A model generated the notes under the pieces. The model ran no database searches. It was given only the letters and a program-made list of their open reading frames with translations, and was not told where the DNA came from. Of a DNA stretch of 23,123 nucleotides, positions 1 to 5,830 are shown one piece after another (the stretch's first letter is position 1; each line of letters begins with the position of its first letter). This DNA is from a virus: positions 1,746-24,868 of the IMG/VR virus record IMGVR_UViG_3300030389_000128; one strand, written 5' to 3'. The translations under genes and the position numbers were made by a program.

Positions 1-2
1 CG

Positions 3-143
3 GAAGATAGTGGAGGTTTATACAAAGAGGAGGTTAATACAAAACCGATTGTTGTTGAAAACTCTTCCACTGGAACGGAAGAAGGTTTATACACCGATGG
101 CTCTGGGTATATAGAAGAAAACCAAAAGTTTTGGGAGCAGTAG
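3..143 (+). CDS. C-terminal end of an unknown protein (5' partial)
   Basis: An open frame enters from the left edge and ends at TAG 143, giving 46 visible residues. I do not recognise the protein. The visible part is acidic and holds two copies of a Gly-Leu-Tyr motif (GGLYKEE and EGLYTDGSG) about 27 residues apart, which suggests a short repeated tail. It ends in the residues NQKFWEQ. The next gene starts 3 nt after the stop, so the two are very probably co-transcribed in the early block. It is supported only by the open frame and the packing against the next gene. Confidence 0.5.
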   Translation, partial: EDSGGLYKEEVNTKPIVVENSSTGTEEGLYTDGSGYIEENQKFWEQ

Positions 144-146
144 TAG

Positions 147-407
147 TTGAAACAACCTATAATAAATGTCACTATCTACGAAGAAAAGAATCCTACTGAA
201 GATAGTCCACTAGCTACTGTGCGGTACACAGAATATTCGGATAAGTTAAGAAAAAAAGTACAAAAAGTAAATCAGGTTGAGTATTACGATCCAGCGTATT
301 TTCACAGTCAGGTTTTACAGGCTGTCAGCTTTGGCCTTGATGTATCTATCTGCACACGGCTTAGTGTAGGTACTTTACAGAAAAAGTTAAGTTACTGGAC
401 AAACTAA
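147..407 (+). CDS. Small conserved-type hypothetical protein, TTG start
   Basis: This encodes 86 residues and starts at TTG 147; no ATG lies near the N-terminus. A purine-rich GGGAG at about 133-137, inside the end of the preceding gene, sits at a good ribosome-binding distance, which is why I accept the TTG. The protein begins MKQPIINVTIYEEKN and has a basic central stretch (DKLRKKVQKV). I see no signal peptide, membrane segment or known motif. It lies directly before the DNA polymerase, so a role in early or replication functions is possible but is only an inference from position. It could also be a nucleic-acid-binding protein given the basic patch; nothing decides this. Confidence 0.6.
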   Translation: MKQPIINVTIYEEKNPTEDSPLATVRYTEYSDKLRKKVQKVNQVEYYDPAYFHSQVLQAVSFGLDVSICTRLSVGTLQKKLSYWTN

Positions 408-411
408 TCTA

Positions 412-423
412 TTGTGCTACAAT
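412..423 (+). promoter_or_regulatory. Candidate extended -10 promoter before DNA polymerase
   Basis: The sequence TGCTACAAT (415-423) matches an extended -10 element (TGn followed by a TATAAT-like hexamer), 27 nt before the polymerase start. A -35 match is weak: TGGACA at 397-402 lies too close (15 nt). The 42-nt gap is the longest on this strand in the first 3 kb, which fits a promoter. The call is tentative. Confidence 0.3.
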
Positions 424-449
424 AACAGAGCATATTTATAGGTTCTTCC

Positions 450-2294
450 ATGACCTCAACAATTACTAAACAAGAATATTCTGTCTATTACGGAATATCA
501 GAACTAAAAAGATTACAGACTGCTCACAGTCTTGCGTTTGATACAGAAACATTACAGCTACAACCAGAAGAAGGTAAGCTCCGACTGATTCAGTTGGGGT
601 CTTTTTCTTCTAAGTCTATAGTGGTTATTGACTGCTTTGAACTAGAGCGTAGCGATTGGAACTATTTAGAAGAATTTTTTAGTAGTACTAATAGATATTG
701 GCTGGCACACAACGCAGTGTTTGACCTGGGTTGGTTACAGGAACACGGCATATATCCCGAAGGATTTGTACGTTGCAGTATGTTAGCCAGCAGATTACTT
801 ACTAACGGTATTCCACAGACTAAGCATGGTCTTGATGCACTGGCTAAAAGACAGCTTGATATGAACATATCCAAGGAACAACAGAAGTCTGATTGGGGTG
901 CTGAGTATCTATCCAAAGAACAGTTAATCTATGCTGCGAAGGATATTGAAGTACTACTTGAATTAGATCAGGTATTAGACAGAAAGATAAGAAATGCACA
1001 GTTAGATAGAGCTTATACATTAGAGTGTAGGGCACTTCCAGCTATGGCACAGATGTGGAGAACAGGGCTACCCTGGAATAAAAAAGAGCTAGATCAATGT
1101 CGTATTGATTATGAGGATGACATTAAAGAACTTGGCAATGAATTTATCAGAGAGCTTGATAATGACTTACCACCTGGAAAAAAGTTACCTAGAAATGAAG
1201 ATGGCACATTTAATTTACGTGCGAAAGACCAAGGCTCAGTCAGACTAGGTACTAAAAAGTATGCAGGATTCAATATCAAGAGTTCTAAACAATTATTAGA
1301 GAAACTTGAGTTAGTTCTCGGTTATACACCAGTAAATAATGATGGTAAACCCAGTGTTGCCAAAGATGCTTTGAAAAACTGTGCTGCTGATTCTCCTACG
1401 ATCCAAACACTTATTACTTGGAAACGTAGAGAAAAACGTAGACAAATGGTAGAAAGTATACAAGACAAGATGTCGGATGATGGATTTGTTAGAGCATCTT
1501 ATATGCAGTTGGGTGCGGATACTGGCAGGATGTCTAGTATCAAACCAAACAATCAGCAGATACCACGAGATTCAGAGTTCAGACAGTGTGTACAGGCTCC
1601 TAAAGGTTGGAAGATAGTTGATGCTGACTTTTCGCAGATGGAGTTACGTCTTGCTGCTGCATTAGCTAAAGACAAAAACATGACTGCTGCATTTCAGCGT
1701 GGCGAAGATTTGCATGACTATACCGCTAATCAAATGGGTTGCGATAGACAGATAGCTAAGTCAGCTAACTTTGGTTTGCTATATGGTGCGGGTGCTGAAG
1801 GTTTACGAAAGTATGCAGGAAGCAGTGGTGTAATTATGTCTACAGAAGAAGCTGTAAAAATTCGTGATAACTGGCTCACTACATACAGTGGTATTCGAGA
1901 CTGGCAACGAGAAATGAATTATCTATCACGATCCACTGAGGATGATGAATGGCCTGAGACTAGAGTTCCAGTATCTAATATGCGTAGATTCTTAAAGGGC
2001 GATCTTAATAGAACTACTGTTAGATGCAATACTCCTATTCAAGGTGCTGGTGCTGCGATACTAAAGTGTGCATTAGGTAACTTATGGGTCAGAGTCAAAG
2101 AAACAGGCGAATATAAAGTAAGGATTGCAGCAGCCGTTCACGATGAATTGATACTTCTTGTTAAGGAAGACTTAGCAGATGAGTGGGCTCAAATTCTTAA
2201 AACTACAATGGAAAAAGCGGAGGCAAAATGGTTAGGTGACGTACCAGCATTAGCCGAAGTGTCTATTGGCGATAAATGGAGCGAGGTTCATTGA
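450..2294 (+). CDS. polA: DNA polymerase, family A, with 3'-5' proofreading exonuclease
   Basis: This 614-residue enzyme copies phage DNA. The N-terminal DnaQ-like exonuclease shows Exo I (D31-T-E33 in LAFDTETLQ), Exo II (HNAVFDLGWL) and Exo III (YAAKDIEVL). The polymerase domain shows motif A (DADFSQMELR, with D393 the probable catalytic aspartate), motif B (R433, K437, F441 and Y445 in RQIAKSANFGLLYG) and motif C (H564-D565-E566). All key acidic residues are present, so it should be active. There is no N-terminal 5' nuclease domain, as is common in phage enzymes. The residue matching E. coli Pol I position 762 is Phe (F441), as in Pol I and unlike the Tyr of T7. The start ATG follows only a weak AGG. 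The gene ends in a TTGA overlap with the next tiny gene. Confidence 0.97.
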   Translation: MTSTITKQEYSVYYGISELKRLQTAHSLAFDTETLQLQPEEGKLRLIQLGSFSSKSIVVIDCFELERSDWNYLEEFFSSTNRYWLAHNAVFDLGWLQEHGIYPEGFVRCSMLASRLLTNGIPQTKHGLDALAKRQLDMNISKEQQKSDWGAEYLSKEQLIYAAKDIEVLLELDQVLDRKIRNAQLDRAYTLECRALPAMAQMWRTGLPWNKKELDQCRIDYEDDIKELGNEFIRELDNDLPPGKKLPRNEDGTFNLRAKDQGSVRLGTKKYAGFNIKSSKQLLEKLELVLGYTPVNNDGKPSVAKDALKNCAADSPTIQTLITWKRREKRRQMVESIQDKMSDDGFVRASYMQLGADTGRMSSIKPNNQQIPRDSEFRQCVQAPKGWKIVDADFSQMELRLAAALAKDKNMTAAFQRGEDLHDYTANQMGCDRQIAKSANFGLLYGAGAEGLRKYAGSSGVIMSTEEAVKIRDNWLTTYSGIRDWQREMNYLSRSTEDDEWPETRVPVSNMRRFLKGDLNRTTVRCNTPIQGAGAAILKCALGNLWVRVKETGEYKVRIAAAVHDELILLVKEDLADEWAQILKTTMEKAEAKWLGDVPALAEVSIGDKWSEVH

Positions 2295-2377
2295 CGAAAA
2301 AAGACCGTATAAACGCAGCACAAAAGCGTATCCAAGAACTACAAACTTTAATTAAACACTGGTCCAAACATAAATGA
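2291..2377 (+). CDS. 28-residue basic micro-protein coupled to DNA polymerase
   Basis: A TTG start at 2291 overlaps the polymerase stop (TTGA), and the TGA stop at 2375-2377 overlaps the next ATG (ATGA). The frame thus bridges exactly two genes with classic 4-nt coupling overlaps at both ends. A purine-rich GGAGCGAGG lies 4 nt upstream. The product begins MTKKDRINAAQKRIQELQ and ends in WSKHK: a short, basic, probably helical peptide with heptad-like spacing. Function is unknown; a DNA- or polymerase-associated peptide is conceivable from position. Two coupled junctions make a chance frame unlikely, but 28 residues is near the limit of what sequence alone can support. Confidence 0.55.
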   Translation: MTKKDRINAAQKRIQELQTLIKHWSKHK

Positions 2378-2664
2378 ACAGACTCCCTTTACACAAGTTG
2401 GGGGATTTCATAGAGAAAAGAGGATTATCAGTCTTAGGGCATTGTTACAAATGCAATAAGATTATATTCCGCACCCAACAAGAAGCCAAAAAAGAAGCAG
2501 CAGACATGAGAAAGCGTGGTTACGGCCATACTTACGTCTATGCTTGTCCTAAAGGAAATGGATGGCATTTAACATCCATGAAACCAAAGAGTACTAAAAC
2601 TCCAAAAACCAGAAAACCATCTAAAAGCGTACAAACTAAAAAACTCAAAAGGATGAGAAAATGA
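2374..2664 (+). CDS. Small putative zinc-binding protein with basic tail
   Basis: This encodes 96 residues. Two cysteine groups are visible: HCYKCNK at about residues 22-28 and YACPKGNGWH at about 56-65. The second resembles the C-P-x(n)-G-W-H-L-T-S ending seen in many small phage zinc proteins, so a single CxxC plus C/H zinc site is likely. The last 30 residues are strongly basic (repeated Lys-Thr-Pro-Lys-type stretches ending KKLKRMRK), which suggests binding to DNA or RNA. The start overlaps the stop of the preceding micro-gene (ATGA) and the stop overlaps the next ATG (ATGA), so it sits in a coupled string after the polymerase. A role in early regulation or as a recombination or replication accessory is possible but not shown. 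Confidence 0.7.
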   Translation: MNRLPLHKLGDFIEKRGLSVLGHCYKCNKIIFRTQQEAKKEAADMRKRGYGHTYVYACPKGNGWHLTSMKPKSTKTPKTRKPSKSVQTKKLKRMRK

Positions 2665-2846
2665 TTGGTATTTGCAAAAATGAACACGGTTGGTATATCT
2701 CCAAGCATAATAAACAGCTTGGAGTAAAATACTACAAGACCCTAACGGAGGTAATGCCTGTTGCCTATGCAGAAGAATATTCGAGTAGATCTAATGAAAG
2801 ATCTATACAAAGAAATTCCAAAGGCGACTACCAAGGATCTGGGTAG
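2661..2846 (+). CDS. Small hypothetical protein
   Basis: This encodes 61 residues; the start overlaps the previous stop in an ATGA. The N-terminal part (MIGICKNEHGWYISKHNK, then a KYYKTL stretch) reads like a compact beta-rich domain. The last 25 residues are low in hydrophobic residues and overlap the next gene by 86 nt in another frame, which is unusual for this tightly packed block. I do not recognise the family. The coupled start makes it likely to be translated, although the C-terminal part may be under little constraint. Confidence 0.5.
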   Translation: MIGICKNEHGWYISKHNKQLGVKYYKTLTEVMPVAYAEEYSSRSNERSIQRNSKGDYQGSG

Positions 2847-2970
2847 TATCATTGAATTTCTTAAAAGAGCTAGAGAAGTTCGCACTGGAAAGACTCAAAA
2901 AAGGAGAGAAGCCAGAAAAAATTATGTGGAAAAACAACTTGATAAAGCCGATTTACCATTTTGGTGGTAG
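2761..2970 (+). CDS. Small basic hypothetical protein, TTG start inside the preceding gene
   Basis: This encodes 69 residues. A full Shine-Dalgarno GGAGGT at 2747-2752 lies 8 nt before TTG 2761. ATG 2767 would be 14 nt away, so the TTG is the better start, giving MPMQKNIRVDLMKDLYKEI. The middle is very rich in Arg and Lys (RTGKTQKRREARKN) and probably helical, and the protein ends DLPFWW. It overlaps the preceding gene by 86 nt. The strong ribosome-binding site is the best evidence that it is real. No known family is recognised; the charge pattern is compatible with nucleic-acid binding. Confidence 0.55.
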   Translation: MPMQKNIRVDLMKDLYKEIPKATTKDLGSIIEFLKRAREVRTGKTQKRREARKNYVEKQLDKADLPFWW

Positions 2971-2994
2971 AGTAGTACAAGAACAACCTTGTAA

Positions 2995-3240
2995 ATGGCT
3001 CTCAAACACGGAAACAAAAGTTATTATCAGGTACTAATCGACCCAAATAGAGCAGAACTTATAGAAAAAGCTGCTGATAAAGAAGGTATGCGAGGCACTG
3101 CGTGGGTTAGAAAGGTAGCTTATGAAGCATTACAACGTGAATTTCCTAGCTCTGAATATAAAATTGCTGAAGCCAAAGACCAGTTGATGTGGAGACAATC
3201 TGTACAAAGACGTATCGAAGGGAGAAAGCAGAAAAACTAA
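2995..3240 (+). CDS. Putative ribbon-helix-helix type regulator
   Basis: This encodes 81 residues. The N-terminal stretch SYYQVLIDPNRAELIEKAAD, followed by KEGMRGTAWVRKVAYEAL, fits the ribbon-helix-helix pattern: a short beta strand (YQVLID) followed by two helices with a turn at the Gly (residues about 10-48). Such proteins act as dimeric DNA-binding repressors. The C-terminal half is charged and helical (AEAKDQLMWRQSVQRRIEGRKQ). It sits 24 nt after the previous gene and 15 nt before the zinc-ribbon gene, in what looks like an early regulatory string. DNA binding and target are inferred from the fold pattern only. Confidence 0.65.
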   Translation: MALKHGNKSYYQVLIDPNRAELIEKAADKEGMRGTAWVRKVAYEALQREFPSSEYKIAEAKDQLMWRQSVQRRIEGRKQKN

Positions 3241-3255
3241 AACAATTTCTAAAAA

Positions 3256-3453
3256 ATGAAAAGAATAACATGGGTCGAGTGCCCAAGCTGTAAGATGTAC
3301 AGCGACCAGAAGGTAATCAAGTCTGAACGAAACTCAAAGTTTATAACTATACGCAGGAGACTGTGCTACGAGTGTGGACACAAGTGGTTTACGATCCAAT
3401 ACCCAGAAATGATAGTGCCTGATATACAGGCTCGCTACGCATCCCGTGAATGA
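3256..3453 (+). CDS. NrdR-like zinc-ribbon protein lacking the ATP-cone
   Basis: This encodes 65 residues. Residues 9-12 (CPSC) and 37-40 (CYEC) form a four-cysteine zinc ribbon. The spacing and the linking residues (KVIKSERN, then ITIRRRLCYECGHKWFT) closely follow the N-terminal domain of NrdR, the bacterial repressor of ribonucleotide reductase genes, including its Arg-Arg-Arg before the second cysteine pair. Full NrdR is about 150 residues and has an ATP-cone after the ribbon; that is absent here. The protein could compete with or redirect host NrdR, or act as a separate DNA-binding factor. The gene ends 19 nt inside the convergent minus-strand gene, closing the first plus-strand block. 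Confidence 0.75.
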   Translation: MKRITWVECPSCKMYSDQKVIKSERNSKFITIRRRLCYECGHKWFTIQYPEMIVPDIQARYASRE

Positions 3454-3767
3454 CGCTTTGTTATGTGTCTGTACTTCCAGTGCAAATGAAGCTGTTCCAT
3501 CCACCATCTAAATTTATAAATTCCCGTATTCTTTCTTGTTGGTGTTTTCATTACGGCTAATGTTGCTTCTAGCTCTATTACTTTCATCATTGCCTTAGAT
3601 AATACTGCCTCTGCCCTGGCATGGTTTTTCATCATGTCTACACAAAAGGCTTTTAGTTTATCTATATCTTGGCAGGACATTACTTCCCTACATCGAAGTT
3701 CTATCATCAGTTCTGCTTCGGGCGGTAGTTCCGTATGGATCATCTTCATAAAGCCGTCATCTTTCAT
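3435..3767 (-). CDS. Conserved-type phage hypothetical protein (LPPEAEL / ELRCRE family)
   Basis: This encodes 110 residues from ATG 3767. I chose this start because it lies 1 nt after the stop of the upstream minus gene; an open frame continues to TTG 3821 but would overlap that gene. The N-terminal core (HTELPPEAELMIELRCREV) is a pattern I recall in small proteins of marine cyanophages. It is followed by helical, coiled-coil-like segments (DIDKLKAFCVDMMKNHA and AMMKVIELEATLAVMK) and a basic, aromatic C-terminus (FRWWMEQLHLHWKYRH). Function is unknown. It runs opposite to both neighbours, and its 3' end overlaps the plus-strand zinc-ribbon gene by 19 nt. Confidence 0.7.
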   Translation of the reverse strand: MKDDGFMKMIHTELPPEAELMIELRCREVMSCQDIDKLKAFCVDMMKNHARAEAVLSKAMMKVIELEATLAVMKTPTRKNTGIYKFRWWMEQLHLHWKYRHITKRHSRDA

Positions 3768-3768
3768 A

Positions 3769-3945
3769 TCATTGAAGAGAAGTGGAGGATCCTGGAAACA
3801 TTCTGGCTTCAATAAAAGCAACTGCTTGATCGTCTATTGTGTTGTCTGTTTGTTTAGCTATAGCCTTCAACAGATCAACTATTAATCGCTTCATTGCCTT
3901 TGATTTTATAAATACAAGAAGAATAGGTTTTAGAATTTTTACCAT
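3769..3945 (-). CDS. 58-residue small helical protein, possibly membrane-associated
   Basis: This frame starts at ATG 3945 and ends at TGA 3769-3771, 1 nt before the start of the next minus gene. The product begins MVKILKPILLVFIKSKAMKR and continues with LIVDLLKAIAKQTDNTIDDQ. A short hydrophobic N-terminal helix is followed by an amphipathic segment and a TDN-x-I-D-D pattern that I recall from small proteins in other phages. It may be a peripheral membrane or holin-associated factor, but that is speculation. An in-frame stop just upstream excludes a longer N-terminus. The coupling to the next gene and the biased, coherent composition support it. Confidence 0.65.
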   Translation of the reverse strand: MVKILKPILLVFIKSKAMKRLIVDLLKAIAKQTDNTIDDQAVAFIEARMFPGSSTSLQ

Positions 3946-4010
3946 CGTTTTTATGTGTTACTTCCCAAACATAGCTCCTTTGCTAGTATTAGACAAGAAT
4001 CTTAACTTTT
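3946..4010. promoter_or_regulatory. Short divergent intergenic region
   Basis: These 65 nt separate two divergently read starts (ATG 3945 on minus and ATG 4011 on plus), so promoters for both directions probably lie here or overlap the gene starts. On the minus strand a TAATACT preceded by TTGTC is a weak -10 candidate. An AAAGGAG on the same strand (about 3976-3982) lies about 30 nt before ATG 3945 and in front of a 4-codon mini-frame. No strong promoter is recognisable for the plus strand. Confidence 0.3.
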
Positions 4011-4247
4011 ATGGAAGAGCAAGAGCCTAGTAAAGTCGAAACCATTGTTAAAGTTTGTGTTCTTCTGTGGTCTGCTACACTATTGAGTTTGTCTTATTAC
4101 GAGCCTCCATCTGGTAAGAAGATAGTAGACTTTGATCCAACTTTCATAGCCAGCATCTTCAGTGCATCAACGGCTTCTCTGGGATTTCAGATAAAAAAGA
4201 AAAAAGATACTATAGATAGTAAGACCTCCAAACCAGCAGCTAAATGA
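4011..4247 (+). CDS. Small two-helix membrane protein (holin-like topology)
   Basis: This encodes 78 residues. Two hydrophobic segments are visible, about residues 10-28 (TIVKVCVLLWSATLLSLSY) and 43-60 (PTFIASIFSASTASLGFQI), joined by a short loop with KKIVDFDP. The tail is Lys-rich (KKKKDTIDSKTSKPAAK). Small size, two membrane helices and a basic tail match class II holin topology, but many small phage membrane proteins look the same and no endolysin is seen nearby. I recall similar proteins with the VDFDPTFIAS motif in marine cyanophages. There is no clear Shine-Dalgarno. It is the first gene of the exported-protein cassette and overlaps the next gene by ATGA. Confidence 0.7.
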   Translation: MEEQEPSKVETIVKVCVLLWSATLLSLSYYEPPSGKKIVDFDPTFIASIFSASTASLGFQIKKKKDTIDSKTSKPAAK

Positions 4248-4768
4248 AAAAACTAATCCCATTTTTATTCTTGGTTTCAACTCCTGCTTATGCTGATATA
4301 ACGCACAGCATACAAAGCGTAGTATCTGTAAGTACTTTAGGTGCTTCATCTACAGCTACAAGAATAGGAACTACATTCTCCTCTTCTGGTACAAACGTCA
4401 CCCCATCAGCCAACTCTACTGATAATGCTATTGGTACGTTAAATCTTGCAGCAGCAGGTATTACAGATGGCGTACCAGCCTTGGATTATGACACTAGCTA
4501 TACTGTTAAAGAGGCTGGAGATGCTTACTCTGTAACAGAAACTTATATACAAGGCGATGCTATACCTGATTTTTTAGGTGCTGATGTATCAGAGGGTGTT
4601 ATAGAAGCGTTACCTGTTTTTGGAGAAACTCTTAGTTTTTCTGGTGGTGTTATTGGCGATACTGAAATGTCAATGGGTTCTGCTGGTGATATGGAGATAA
4701 CATTAACTGATGCTGGAGCAGGTGTTACTGCACAGATGCAAAATACGATAACTTTAGAAATTGATTAA
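4244..4768 (+). CDS. Exported protein 1 of the cassette (signal peptide)
   Basis: This encodes 174 residues. The N-terminus MKKLIPFLFLVSTPAYA is a clear Sec signal peptide (Lys-Lys, hydrophobic core, A-Y-A cleavage site before Asp18). The mature part is rich in Ser, Thr, Gly and acidic residues, has no cysteine, and looks beta-rich. It contains SSGTNVTPS at about 48-56 and a VKEAGDAYSVTETY stretch that reappears in altered form in the next gene (GTNVQP and VKTPGEAFSITENF), so the two are probably paralogues. The gene is coupled to both neighbours (ATGA and TAATG). No enzyme motif is seen. The function is unknown; it may be periplasmic, surface-exposed, or carried in the virion. Confidence 0.75.
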   Translation: MKKLIPFLFLVSTPAYADITHSIQSVVSVSTLGASSTATRIGTTFSSSGTNVTPSANSTDNAIGTLNLAAAGITDGVPALDYDTSYTVKEAGDAYSVTETYIQGDAIPDFLGADVSEGVIEALPVFGETLSFSGGVIGDTEMSMGSAGDMEITLTDAGAGVTAQMQNTITLEID

Positions 4769-5196
4769 TGAGGTGGTTTGTACTCTTATTCTTCGCAATA
4801 CCTAGTGCAAATGCTGGAAGCATCACACCTTCCTTTACTACAGGTCAAATGGAATCGAGTAGCTCTAGCAAGACTATTATCGTGGAGACTATTGTTACTG
4901 AAAACTATCGAACAGGCTATACATACAGTATGCACGGAACTAATGTACAACCTGCGGAAGGAACAATCATATCTCCTGATGCTACTTATACAAACACACA
5001 AACATTCAATGGAGTTTCATTTAAATGGGTAGCTCCAGATTTAGATACCAAACCCCAATGGGAAGTAAAAACTCCAGGAGAAGCATTTTCAATAACGGAA
5101 AACTTTTTAGCACCTGGTTTAGATGCGGTATCAACGATCCAAAGAACAATCAATACAGAAAGTCAAAGCACTTCGCTAAGTATCTTCTCGCAGTAA
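4768..5196 (+). CDS. Exported protein 2 of the cassette (signal peptide)
   Basis: This encodes 142 residues, starting in a TAATG overlap with the previous stop. MRWFVLLFFAIPSANA is a Sec signal peptide with an A-N-A cleavage site before Gly17. The mature protein is Ser/Thr-rich and beta-like. It shares the order GTNV-x-P, then an aromatic strand, then V-K-x-P/A-G-(E/D)-A-(F/Y)-S-(I/V)-T-E with exported protein 1, so a tandem duplication is likely. It has no cysteine and no recognisable catalytic residues. The third cassette gene begins inside or just after its 3' end in another frame. Confidence 0.72.
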   Translation: MRWFVLLFFAIPSANAGSITPSFTTGQMESSSSSKTIIVETIVTENYRTGYTYSMHGTNVQPAEGTIISPDATYTNTQTFNGVSFKWVAPDLDTKPQWEVKTPGEAFSITENFLAPGLDAVSTIQRTINTESQSTSLSIFSQ

Positions 5197-5792
5197 ATTT
5201 TTTATTTATATCTCCTGTAAAAGCTAATACCGTATCATCTCCATCTGCATCATCTTCTGGAACGGTTATAAATAATGGATACCAGACAATAAATGGAAAC
5301 TTTCCTACTCATAGATATTCAAATGGTATTCAATGCCAACTACCAACTTTGGCTATCACTCCCTTTGTCACTAAAGGAGAAAATTTTAGCCTACCAAGAG
5401 TTACAACAACCCGAACCAATATTTACGATCTTTCAGAAGATGCTGACGGTAATCTTCTTAATCCTGGTCGTATCCTTTATCAGTCTGAACAACCAAGACT
5501 AGATCAGACAGTATATAACCTAAATTATGGAGTAACTGCTAGTTTTCAGATACCACTTGGAGGTCGAGGGTTTAACAAGGCTTGCTTAAAAGCTGCTGAA
5601 ACTCAAATTAAAGGACAAGAGTTTGCACTACAAAAAGCAAAATTAGAAGCTAACTTGGCACGAATGAAGGTATGTGCCGAGCAGTTTAAGCTAGGTGTAA
5701 AGTTAATAGGAGATGATGCTATAAGTTGTAAAAACGTAGTATTAACAACGATACCTAATCAAGTTATCCCACATACTCACAAATTAAAATAG
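5025..5792 (+). CDS. Exported protein 3 of the cassette; start uncertain
   Basis: The open frame is 255 codons from ATG 5025, but the first 50 or so overlap the previous gene by 172 nt and read poorly. A signal-peptide-like stretch (KYLLAVNFLFISPVKA, about residues 51-66) follows basic residues. No ATG, GTG or TTG lies between M12 and this segment, so the true start is unclear: it may be a rare codon, a lost start, or entry from the preceding frame. The mature part has HRYSNGIQCQLPTLAITPFV, a central beta-rich region, SFQIPLGGRGF, then a helical segment (LKAAETQIKGQEFALQKAKL) and two more cysteines. The arrangement recalls exported cyanophage proteins of unknown role. The stop codon forms part of a hairpin stem. 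Confidence 0.65.
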   Translation: MGSSRFRYQTPMGSKNSRRSIFNNGKLFSTWFRCGINDPKNNQYRKSKHFAKYLLAVNFLFISPVKANTVSSPSASSSGTVINNGYQTINGNFPTHRYSNGIQCQLPTLAITPFVTKGENFSLPRVTTTRTNIYDLSEDADGNLLNPGRILYQSEQPRLDQTVYNLNYGVTASFQIPLGGRGFNKACLKAAETQIKGQEFALQKAKLEANLARMKVCAEQFKLGVKLIGDDAISCKNVVLTTIPNQVIPHTHKLK

Positions 5793-5818
5793 ACAAGCTA
5801 CGGGTATCCACTTGTCTA
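5785..5818 (-). terminator. Probable terminator of the long minus-strand late operon
   Basis: An 8-bp perfect stem TAGACAAG (5790-5797) / CTTGTCTA (5811-5818) encloses a 13-nt loop. Read on the minus strand it is followed by TTTTAATTT, a U-rich tract suitable for factor-independent termination of transcripts from the 5898-23123 operon. Read on the plus strand it is followed by A residues, so it would not be a standard terminator for the exported-protein cassette, whose stop codon it contains. Confidence 0.55.
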
Positions 5819-5830
5819 AAAAAGCAACTG

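Noticed and set aside
662-1035. Minus-strand frames opposite the polymerase exonuclease
   Set aside because: They are antisense to a gene with intact catalytic motifs and show no recognisable product.
2852-3037. Open frame 2852-3037 on the plus strand
   Set aside because: It starts at TTG with no ribosome-binding site and overlaps two better-supported genes on both sides.
3768-3821. TTG 3821 as the start of the LPPEAEL gene
   Set aside because: It would overlap the 58-residue gene by 53 nt; ATG 3767 sits 1 nt after that gene's stop.
3634-4030. Two plus-strand open frames (3634-3885 and 3839-4030)
   Set aside because: They lie antisense to the two coupled minus-strand genes, whose products have coherent motifs, and they lack ribosome-binding sites.
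4011-4247. Firm call of holin for the two-helix protein
   Set aside because: Topology fits, but no endolysin lies nearby and the neighbours are exported proteins of unknown role, so only holin-like topology is claimed.
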